The position numbers and the translations under genes are program-made. Below, one piece after another: positions 1 through 9,240 of a stretch of DNA of 64,000 nt. Origin of the DNA: Phoebastria nigripes (Eukaryota; Chordata; Aves; Procellariiformes; Diomedeidae). How positions within the stretch are numbered: position 1 is the first letter of the stretch; each line of letters opens with the position of its first letter. The stretch is from positions 809,305-873,304 of the forward strand of contig JAYKAV010002508.1 in the NCBI GenBank assembly GCA_035582835.1. The letters are read 5' to 3'. A model generated the notes under the pieces. That model was not told where the DNA came from. It ran no database searches and saw only the letters and a program-made list of their open reading frames with translations.

Positions 1-3000
1 CAGGCTGATTCAGATTTAAATGCTAATGTTGAACATTTGGGCTAGCTTCTTTTTAAACAGCTTGTGTAGCTTGTGTAGACATACCCAGAGGTGCTCAAGC
101 CCTTTTTCGAAACATACACAAATATTTAGATCTCTGTAATACATGTGAGGATTTTTTCTTTACAAATTAAGCAGCTGCAAGTTTCACTGGCCATTTTGGT
201 GTGTATTCACCTAGCTCTTTCCTCTTTCCCTGAAGGACCTCAAAATTCTTTTTTGTCCCAACTACTGTAAATAAATTGAGCATTTGCAGGCTGGTCTATC
301 TCACTTCTACCTTTCCAGAGAAAATGTAAATATTCAGTGAAACAAGATCATTGGGGACCCTTGCCTGGTCTTCTCCCATGATTATAGCAGATGTGTCACT
401 GGCAGCGGACATTGAGCCTTCCTTGAAGCAGGTGCAGACTTCACAGGAACAAATGACTAATGCATTCACTGGAAGACTGTCCTTTGAATATGAACTAAAA
501 GGTTATGACCTGCTGGGATCTAGTTGTGTTGATGTAGCTGTTTCTATAGATTTTAGGAGGCCAGGCTTGGCTGCTGAGTACTTTAAGTTAAGAGGAATGG
601 CAGTGAATGATTAAGGACTCCATTGGGCACTGACTGTCCATTAGCCATTCTGAGCACAATAATCTTATTCCTGAGATGTTCAAGTGTTGTAGTGAAAGTA
701 AAACTGTGTGTCTTGGCTGTGGGTGTGTGGGACTCTCCTGAAACATGCTTTCATCTTTTGCTCTTTTTCAATTTGTGAATGGCCTGGTTCTTTGTACAAC
801 TACCAAAGCCGTTAGCGAGACCGCCTTAGCAAGCTGTCCTGCTAGTTTTGACAGCCTCTGTGAGGCTCAGAGAGACAACACCTCCTACGGGCTCTAGCAA
901 CACCTCTTGAAGTTACATGCCGTCAGACTCAACATTGCCTTGCCAGCCTGAATTCGCCTTTGCAGATAGGCAGCTGGTAGCTGCAGGACCAGGAACCTGA
1001 CCTGATACTACGTTATATTAAGGGAGTTGGTATTGTTTCAGCAAACCCTGTGTTTTTCTGATGTGAGTGTGCTCCTGGTCTACATTCCCAGTTCACAGAG
1101 AAAAAGTCTGCTCTCACAGAGCCTGTGTAGAAGCAGGAACAGAGGAAAAACGATGCCTCAGAATGATTGCTCTCATATTGCTGAACATATCAGGGCCGAT
1201 CTAATTAAACTGCATGCATGGAAATGAAAGAACTAATCTAACCCTTACCATGGCAGTCAAAGTGTGCAGTTTAGGTAATTGCCAGTGTCTGCCTTAAAAA
1301 CAGTAGTCCCAGTCCTGATGCAGTTGAAGACACTTGGCACTGTGCCCCGTATGACTTCACNGGGGTCAGAAGTGAGCTCAGTGTTCTATTTTAGACAGAG
1401 CACAGTTCAAGGAGAGGATACTGATCTCTGTCCATAACTTAAAACTGAATCCAGTTGCCACAGCATCAGGTCATTTCTTAGGAAAGTTTGTTAGACTTTT
1501 CAATATCAATACTGGGTTTCAGAGGTATATCTGCTGAATTAGTCTTTTGATAAAACCCTTTAATAAGCAAGTCTGTCTGCTCTCCATCTGGTGCTGATCT
1601 TACTTAAAATACAGTGAGATTGGCAACTAATTCATTCATGGACAGAATAAGTGTAAAAGTTGCATAAATCAGTTAATATTGGTAAGTCCAAAACTTACTT
1701 GTAGTTTCTTGAAAAAACAAACCATGAACCTTTCCTCTTAGGACACAAACTCTTTGTAAGATGGAGAAATATCTCACACACTTCTGGTGCCGAAATATCG
1801 AGTAGTGATGTTTGGTTTTTGCAGATTCCTTTCCTGTTAATTCTTGTTCCAGATGTAGTACAATACTTGTCTTGAAACTGGTTACACTTCATGTTCAAGG
1901 CAAAATTCTTGCACTTTAAAGATTCAGTTTTATCTTTAAGGCTTTAATCTTGCATCGATAACTTTAAGTGCTTTCCAGTGATGCACTGAGCAAGGAACTA
2001 GCATCATTCTTTGTTGTTTTCAGTGCCAGATAACATCTATATCAAATGGTGGGCCTCCATTTGCCATGAAGATGCAGTTACAGGGGATGCAGTGTACAGA
2101 TGTTAAGCAATTTGATCAATGCTATCTGGAAATTATAGTGATTATATATATTTTAGGATTTAGTTTACCTTCTAGGTCCCAACTCCTTCTTCTGAATCAC
2201 TAGAAGAAAATCATGGTAGTTTTCTTTTTTCCTAGAATCCCTACTAAAAATCTTGTTTAAAATTAATATGGGAAATCCACTAGCAGATAAGGACAAACTT
2301 CCCAGGCATAGGATTAAAATGGGATAAGTTCAGAAGAGAAAAGTACATGCATTGCTTTATGGCTTAACAGTGACAAAAGACATTTTTTCAGGTAAGGATG
2401 TAAATATCCAAACTAGAAGGCTGTATTGATACACACCAACAGTCATAGAATCAGAGCTTCACTAACCTTCTCATTGAATGATCAGGAAGGGGAAGGGGGT
2501 TGGTCTTGATGTCTCAGGCTATCAGAGATGAATGAAACCTCCTGAAGGCTTGAAGTAGTGAGAAAAAACTGTGGGCTGCTCTATTTGACAGCCAGTTGAC
2601 CAAAGTCCTTTATGACCCACATTAAAGTTCACTGCGTACCGTATTCCCTACCCAATAATATCTGTTGTCCTTTCTCCATAAGCTCCAACCATGTGATTTT
2701 TCATGTGAGATGAAAGGAGCATAGCACACCTCATCAACGTGAGAGACTCAGGTCTATAATCAACATTAGACACTCAGGTTCAAGTTCCTCATCAGAATGC
2801 TGCCAACTTGGCGTTTGAACTGGCCCTTTAAAATTCCAAGGGGATATCTGCTAAAGGGTTGGATTTCTACAGTTGCACTCTTTTTTTCCCCACAAGTAAT
2901 CCCACCCAGTGCCTAACATGTATCAAAGAATAATGTAGTCCAAGCTTCATGCGGTCTCCCGGCTGCTGCATCTGGGAATGTGACAAGACACAGCAATCTT

Positions 3001-4290
3001 CCCTTTTAATTTCTCTTTTGTGATCTTCTGCTGTACGTTTGATAGTGTTCACTGTTATCTTGTGAAGTCACATTGAGCAAGACCATTCTTCTTTGCGTTG
3101 TTTTAGTTAGCAACGTGCTTAAGCTGGTCCAGAAAAAAATTGCACAATTACCATCCAGGATATGTGGTCTTTCAGCCTAAAGTGCCCTTGTGGCCCATCA
3201 GCCACATACAAGCAGCTAGGACAAAGAGATGTTTCAAGACCAGCCTGCTCAAGCTTGTAGGAACTGCGAGTTAATGTCTGCTAGAGGTGGTAAAGAGCCC
3301 GTCTCCCATCTGACTGAGAAAACCTTTCCCAGAGAACTCTGAATTGAAACAGGCATGTTTCCATGAAAAATGTCTCTTCTGAGGACCTAACATCCTCCAA
3401 AGAAAACGGTTCACTGAGAAAGTCCCTTGCTTTGCTCTATCCCATATATTAGTTGACTACAAGTGAGCACAATGGAGTGTGCCCCTGCATCTTCCTTTCC
3501 TTGTGTTTGGAGGAGATGAGTGGGAGGAAGTGCAGAGACCCAATACCAACTTCATGTGAATGGAGAGCTCCTCTTCACAAGTGGTTTTCTGGCTGTTCTG
3601 AGCAATTGTTTTCCTGGCCTTTTGTGCCTCTTAGATGATAAGACAAAGCTGAGAAGTAAGATATTGTAAGAGTCCCACTTAATTCGTACAGTCAGCTTAG
3701 AACAGCTGCAGACAAATACAGGTTCAGAACAAGAGACTACAGCTCAGGACAAACATTACTCTAAAGGACTGCTGATATGAGTTTGACAAGCGAAAACTTG
3801 TTGTTTAAGTCAGTAGTACCAAGGAGCCTGTCTATTGAACAGAAAGCTCAGCTGCTCACAGCAGGACACCGCTGCTTTAACAAGATTTTCTCTGGCTACT
3901 CCAATTCCCTTTAGCTTTTTCTTTTTGGGTTTGGTTTTTTTTTTGGTAATCATCTTTCAAACTGCAGCAGCATTTGTTGTCCTGAGGTGCTGGCTCTAGT
4001 GGAAGAGATTCCAGTGGAAGCTTCTACTGCAGTTTGCACAGGCTTCATTTCAGGTCACTAATCACATCCTCCTCAGGCTCCTCAGGCTCTTGCATTGATT
4101 ATCCTCCAGCTGGAGTAATTGTCTGAGAGAAATGACATGACTGGCATGCTGAGGTCACATTTCTAGATTGAGGGTGGACTGAGGGAAGCTTCTGCCCTTT
4201 GGATTCAGGGAAGACCTGACATTTGAATGTGGCGTGGATGTGCAAGCCTTCAGTCTTCCTTCTCTATCATGCACATCTGCTGCCCTCCAG
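1..4290. other. AT-rich non-coding stretch, no recognised gene
   Basis: I see no repeat or gene here that I can name. The most protein-like frame is 351-614 on the plus strand (87 codons). A piece of it starting after the AG at about 379 reads as an ordinary soluble sequence, but it lacks a good polypyrimidine tract and a good donor. An AATAAA lies near 270. One isolated N is at 1361. The stretch is best read as intergenic or intronic. Confidence 0.5.
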
Positions 4291-4556
4291 GCAGCCAGTT
4301 ACATTGGGAATGGACAAGAAGAGAGAGCAGAGGATGTGATGGGTGACTTGAGCTGGCATCTGGATGCTGAGCAGCAAAGCGTCTCTGCTGGATTACGCTA
4401 CTTCACCAACAAAAGACTCATTGACTATTCTCTGAGTCATGATCAGAAATCCACGTGAAGGACTTGAGTTGAGGTGACAGGATAGGAAGTTTGTCCCAAG
4501 GCAAATTTGGAGAACAAAACAGTCATAGAAATAAAACATGCTTTATGTTTTCCAGT
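4291..4556 (+). CDS. Candidate terminal exon with stop and poly(A) signal
   Basis: Product not recognised. A pyrimidine-rich run (about 4255-4288) ends in CAG at 4288-4290. From 4291 the frame is open in phase 0 for 55 codons to TGA at 4456-4458. The predicted tail begins AASYIGNGQEERAEDVMGD and ends LSHDQKST. It is mixed in composition and acidic at first, unlike the low-complexity frames elsewhere. AATAAA follows at 4530-4535, with T/GT-rich sequence just after it (about 4540-4560), which gives a 3' UTR of roughly 95 nt. An ATG in the same frame at 4234 lies before the acceptor, so a single-exon reading (4234-4458, 74 codons) is also possible. Acceptor, open frame, stop and poly(A) signal are in the right order and spacing. 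That order can also arise by chance, and I know of no family match. Confidence 0.3.
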
Positions 4557-5810
4557 GTTACCTGTATAACCAGATTTAACAGAGTGGAAAAGCAGGCGGC
4601 CAGGGGATCTAAAAGCATGAGATGAAGGGCTAGTTGAGATCCTTTGGTACATTTTTCTGTGAAAGCTCGAATAACACAAGGGAGCATGAATGATCCTTCT
4701 GCTAACCTTACTCCAGAACCAAGCTGACTCCTACCTACCATCTCAGCAAAAAGGCAGATTACTTTGGCTAGATACACACTACAGTCCTTGGAGACCTCAT
4801 TGCTCCAGTACCTACATGACAGGAATCTTGCTACTGAGTGGAATTCTCATCCCTGAGTTAGGATTTTATTCCCCTTTCCCCACATAAATGCCTTTTTTGG
4901 CAAGATGTAGATATTCTGTGGACAAAGCTTCTTTGACTCCTTCCAATGAAGTTTGTTTTTTAAAGTGACAGGCAAAAAAGGAGAAAACATGACCTTCTAG
5001 CCTGAGATTTACTAGTTATTTTCTGGTAAGAATATTTTTTGAAANATGATATGGTGTCCAATTGCTGATTCAAATGGTATTGAAGTACTCTCTCTAGCCT
5101 AGGGAATATTTGCTTGTTCATATAAAGAGTGAACACACTGTGATCTTGGCTTCTGACTGGTTAGAAAATAGCCTCAGGAAGATGGAGATGAAAGTTCAGA
5201 TACAGGCAGACAAAGGAGGGAATTGGGATTCTTGAGCAAGGGCTCTTAACACTCAACTATGAGGTAAGAGAAAATAATTATGCTCCCTCTGATCACCCTA
5301 ATTTCTGGGATGTGGCAGAACTTAGGTTCCTAACTAGTGAACACCATGTTACTTCTGGATTTAAACAGAGGCCAGAGCCTAGGCACTTGGGTAACTGAGT
5401 CCACCAAGAAGTATGAGTGCAGGATTACACAGCAGCAGACTGAACTGGGATTTTGATGTTCTACATTTTGGATCACAGTAGCTATGCATGCAATTAGTAA
5501 GGATTTAAGCATCTAATTCCTCTTGTGACCTGGCCTTCCCATCCCACATCAAGTGACTGTGGTTTGGCCTCATGAAGCATAGATCCTTGATGGTCTGTCT
5601 AGTGTGGCATCGAAGACCATATCCCTGAGGTGATAAAGTTAATGAAGAAACGTGTAAGGAACAGCTCTTTTACTGATGTTGAATTTTATTAACACATCTC
5701 ACAAGAGCCCTTTATCACCTCACAGGATGAGTCCTGTAATTTTTCTAAAGGCTTGTGCAGTGTCAGCTTTCCATGTGACTATCTGTAACTTGGAGCACTT
5801 TCATCACCTT
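4557..5810. other. Non-coding stretch, nothing recognised
   Basis: AT-rich sequence with short chance frames only. One isolated N is at 5045. No repeat was recognised. Confidence 0.5.
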
Positions 5811-5818
5811 ATATCCAG

Positions 5819-5862
5819 TGACGTCACCAAGGCTATAAAAACAGGAAGAACTGCAACCCTCA
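5819..5862 (+). promoter_or_regulatory. Candidate core promoter: CRE plus TATA box
   Basis: A perfect palindromic cAMP-response element TGACGTCA sits at 5819-5826, followed after 7 nt by a consensus TATAAAA at 5834-5840. An initiator-like CCCTCAC places a possible start at the A of 5862, 28 nt after the first T of the TATA box. This is the standard arrangement for a focused CRE-driven promoter (CREB/ATF family sites are established). Use as a promoter here is inferred. The same 7-nt CRE-TATA spacing occurs in the ERVL LTR at 25013-25034, so a relic LTR is an alternative, although I could not align the flanks. Confidence 0.4.
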
Positions 5863-5934
5863 CAAATACTGAACACAGTTTGCTAAAGAGGCTGCCATAG
5901 TCAGAGCAGTTATGCGATAAATCAGTAAGTGATG
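5862..5934 (+). ncRNA. Candidate non-coding first exon
   Basis: This runs from the inferred start at 5862 to a near-consensus splice donor, GTAAGTG at 5935-5941, giving a 73-nt exon. Its only ATG (about 5912) meets a stop two codons later, so the exon would be untranslated. The next good acceptor on the same strand is at 6525-6526. The call depends on the upstream CRE/TATA pair being real. Confidence 0.25.
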
Positions 5935-5955
5935 TTGTCTCTCTTTGTTTTTAAG

Positions 5956-6086
5956 AGCGACCTGGAGCTCATGCAGTAGCGCTGTTCTCCAGATGGCTTT
6001 CCACGGCATCGTCTTCCGTAACACACCAGTGAGCCACGAGACTGAGACAGAAATTCCAGTGTGGGGAGGGTGTGAGTCATGAGATG
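5956..6086. other. CpG-retaining exon-like patch, strand undecided
   Basis: At least five CpGs sit in 131 bp, where neighbouring sequence has almost none. On the plus strand it is framed by an acceptor (TTTGTTTTTAAG, ending 5955) and a donor (GTGAGTG at 6087), but all three frames contain stops. On the minus strand a pyrimidine-rich tract ends in CAG near 6042. It leads into a frame whose predicted residues include CYGRRCRGKPSGEQRYC before a TGA near 5922-5924. It may be a short terminal coding exon on the minus strand, an exon of a non-coding RNA, or a conserved regulatory element. Confidence 0.25.
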
Positions 6087-6435
6087 GTGAGTGAAAGAAA
6101 CAGCAGGATAAAAATAACAGAGCACAGTATGATGCAGAATATTAATCTCTTACCCTGTGTTATCCTAGCTTGTATTACATATACCACTATGTTATACCAT
6201 AGATGCTCTACTGCTCAAAACAGATCTCTCTATGCTGTTCTGAAAGATTATGGTTCAGGATGCCAGATTGCAGGGACTTCTAATACTTGTGCCTTTAAGT
6301 TGGCTGAAAATTCTTAATCAAGAAGTTCCTGCAATAGAAAATATATAATCAAAGAGTATCAAAATGCCACTTCTGCAACATTCATTTTTTTAATATTTTA
6401 TATGAAAACATCAAGTTCAGTTAATTTAACATCAA

Positions 6436-6457
6436 TTGAATAAATATATTTATTCAA
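6436..6457. repeat. 22-bp perfect AT-rich palindrome
   Basis: The arms TTGAATAAATA and TATTTATTCAA are exact reverse complements with no spacer. It lies in the putative intron just before the polypyrimidine tract at 6500-6526. It could be a cruciform-prone or homeodomain-type dimer site, or a chance product of AT-rich sequence. Confidence 0.8.
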
Positions 6458-6526
6458 AAATTAAAATTATATCACTTTTAAAGTCCCTCTCTTTTTCCAA
6501 CCTTCCTTTTTTTCTTCTTCTTTCAG

Positions 6527-6650
6527 GAGGAAAAAAGAAAGAAGAAAAGTATAAAAATACCATGAAAAACTGACATAAAATTCAACTTTGATTCTAGCAA
6601 ACATGAATCAGTAGAAAAAGTAGAATCAGCAAAATCAGAAGAAAAGACAG
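6527..6650 (+). ncRNA. Candidate internal exon, A-rich, with an in-frame stop
   Basis: A very strong acceptor (pyrimidines from about 6503, CAG at 6524-6526) opens a 124-nt segment. It ends at a moderate donor (AG before GTATTT at 6651). Read in phase 0 it gives a Lys/Glu-rich frame (EEKRKKKSIKIP) broken by TGA at 6563-6565, then open again to the donor (ending ESAKSEEKT plus one base). That leftover G completes a GAT codon with the AT that starts the exon at 8459, so the two are phase-compatible. The stop means this is a non-coding exon, a decayed coding exon, or an exon that really starts after 6565. The K/E/S bias also follows simply from A-rich DNA. Confidence 0.25.
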
Positions 6651-7573
6651 GTATTTTATTTTGAAATGTGAATCCCTATTTTTCTACTCAAATCTGTCAT
6701 TCTGTCCTGGATGAGCTTCATTCTGAAATCACTCACAACAAAATCAGGAGCCCTTCTAGGGAGCTATTGTTTTCCGCTCAGCTAGTTTGAAGTATTTGAG
6801 TAAAGCATCTAACCCAGTCACCTTGACATCTCCTATAATCACTGGAGCAAGACAGTGATCTTCAGAGAGCTATTTGGAGCTTAGGAAGCCTATTACCATG
6901 TTATTTTTCAATTCAGTCAGGAATCTGGGCATCATAAAGACAGCAGGAGCTTTTCCTTTAACTTCAAAGGGTGCCAGCTCTGGCACTGACTCTTCACTGT
7001 AGATTAACACATAGACAGCTCTTTTGATAGAAACTGTGTCTTTGTTATTTGGGAGTGGGGAGAAATGTTTATTTTATTTCACACTGATTCAGTTCAAAAT
7101 CTTTCGAAGGGATTTCACTTTGCTTTTTTTTCATGTTAAGTCACCTTCGGGCTTTGTCAGGACTGTGGAAAACTTTGCCAAAACTGGGGAACATACAAAT
7201 AAATGACAGAGCAACCTTCTCTGACAAGCAGTGAGGTGGCTGTGTGGTCCCTGTGCTGCAGCACTCAGAATGTGAATGACCAATATCTGTAGGGCTCTCC
7301 CTCCTCTTTGCCCTTTCAGGGCTGCCTGATGAAGTGAAGCATTTGCACACACAGTGAAAAAAGACGCCGTTTAATCACGATCGATTTAAGGTCACTTGAT
7401 TTAAGGCAGGCATGTGTGTAAAGTAGTATGGTTTAAGTATGCAGTTATGGTCAGAATACTCCTTGCTCCCTTTCAGACCCTGTTGAAACCAATTTCTTTG
7501 ATCCCACTAAGTTGAATCTACTTTGAAAAATCCCTTTTTTTCTTCTTCTTTTTTTTTCTATTTTGTCTTACAG

Positions 7574-7880
7574 AGGCTGCCTGGGAAGCTACTTGGGAAT
7601 ATCTTTTCTGTTTTTTAAATACTGTTCTTAAGCACTCTTCTGTTATTTTTTACATTTATATTTCCATCTATTTAACTTATTCTTATTCAAGTCTTTTTAT
7701 TTTCCAATACGTAAAGAAAAAAACACTTATTTTTGAAGTTATACAAAAATGGAAGTCATTGTAATTATGATTTGATGTCCTTGGAACACATTTTATTTAC
7801 TATTCAATAGCCACTGTTTTTATTAGGACATTGTTTGAACATAACTTTAAGCCCAATAAAGTTCCAGGGCTAATCTCCTG
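7574..7880 (+). other. Candidate alternative terminal exon, hydrophobic frame
   Basis: The tract before 7573 is one of the longest pyrimidine runs in the window and ends in TTACAG. From 7574, in the phase left by the exon ending at 6650, the frame is open for more than 60 codons to TAA at 7762-7764. An aromatic/aliphatic stretch (about codons 20-45) is followed by VKKK. There is no ATG, so it could only be read as a downstream exon. AATAAA follows at 7855-7860. T-rich DNA produces hydrophobic frames by default, so the membrane-like character is weak evidence. Confidence 0.2.
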
Positions 7881-8458
7881 GGAGAGGATATTTATGGTCC
7901 GTATTTTCAGAGAGGGAGATTGGAAGTAGAAAAAGGCTTAAGTATTTAGGCCTCGGTTCAACTCTGAAGTCAGGGGAAATCTGTCTGTTGCAAATAGTCA
8001 TTTGACCAGTTGAAGAAGTCAGTTGCATGGGCAAATGCGCAGCTTGAAGTGGTAGTTCCATTCAGTTGCATTCAGTGTACTCATTGCAAGCAGAAACATA
8101 GGCCTCGGATTGAGTATATTACTGCAGGGGAACTGACCTATTTTTCTGGAGAGAAAAAAACCTACCATAAAAATCTAATTTGCAAGAACTGTAAGAGTGG
8201 AAACAATACTGTTTTTCTCTAGGATATGTGGTTATGCAAAAAAATTGATGAAGACGACATTTCCAGCAGGAAAACCACTGATGGTGCTTGGTGTCAGTCA
8301 ATTAATATTAACACCCTTGAAAGGAAAGTGAAATAATGGTGCATCTTTCACTTGGTTCGAAGCCATAATTCTGTATCCAGTGTGGAGCCTAACGATTTGC
8401 TCTTGATATTTACTATAGCTTTTTGCATTACCGAAGTCTGTTTGCTTTCTTTCTGCAG

Positions 8459-9120
8459 ATACTGACCATAAGGAAGACACTGCTGCAGAGACTGAAACCA
8501 AACCCATTTATTCCTTGTTCTGAAGTCATCTTGGGTTGGAAGTTGCCGAAAAATTTTCTCCTGGATAAAGAACTGATGTCCGCATCAAGCATATGTTCTC
8601 AGTGAGTTGGATTTCTTCATTCAAATTGTTGAAAATCTGTTCTGCTTGGAGGTTTCTCTCATAGAGGAATTGTTCAGCACCACAAAAGGAGTGTGCAGGG
8701 ATCCCATAAAAGTTTTTAGTTTGAACTAACTCCCAGGCACAAGAAGACTTTACTGCTTGAGATTTTGTTTGGAAATAAAAGAGTTCTTGCCATAGATTGG
8801 GCATCTTCTACCATGGTTCTTACATATCAAAATTCCTCATCATTCTGGAAGAAGATTCAAGTATTTGTTCTTTTTCTTTTATTGGCATTCATCTTTGTTT
8901 ATTTATTTTGTATTCTTGAGATGTGTTGCATCTCTGGAGTTTGTATTTCTACTTTTAGTGTAAAAATGCTGTACATACATCTGAAGATTAGTCTAATTTT
9001 TCATGTGACTTTGACTTGAACATTTTTCTGTTTATATTGCTATTTCAAAAATGTGCATTACCTGTATTCTTTATGCCTTTTTCTGATCTATAACTCAATA
9101 AAATTATGTCCCCATTCTGC
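8459..9120 (+). other. Candidate terminal exon with long 3' UTR
   Basis: TTTGCTTTCTTTCTGCAG ends at 8458. The exon continues the reading phase of the 6650 donor. It encodes a short acidic tail (DHKEDTAAETETKPIYSLF) and stops at TGA 8521-8523. About 570 nt of AT-rich sequence follows with AATAAA at 9097-9102, a normal position for a 3' UTR end. The final YSLF fits both a YxxPhi sorting signal and a class I PDZ ligand (S-x-Phi), if it is translated. I do not recognise the protein. Because the only upstream exon found carries a stop, the simpler reading is the last exon of a non-coding RNA. Confidence 0.3.
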
Positions 9121-9184
9121 AGAACCATATCACATGTGCATAACAGTAATAACACTTTTTGAATAATAATGACTGATAATTGTA

Positions 9185-9240
9185 AATGGGTTAATCTATA
9201 TCTATATTTATGTCTATATCTAATCTATATCTATCTGTCA
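9185..9240. repeat. Imperfect TATC/TATA-type microsatellite
   Basis: Interrupted runs of TATATC/TATCTA motifs lie immediately after the proposed poly(A) region. Confidence 0.7.

Noticed and set aside
2440..2470. TCATAGAATCAGAG, like an antisense CR1 terminal unit
   Set aside because: The match stops after about a dozen bases.
8354..8364. GGTTCGAAGCC, resembling a tRNA B box
   Set aside because: No A box at the right distance and no cloverleaf arms could be drawn.
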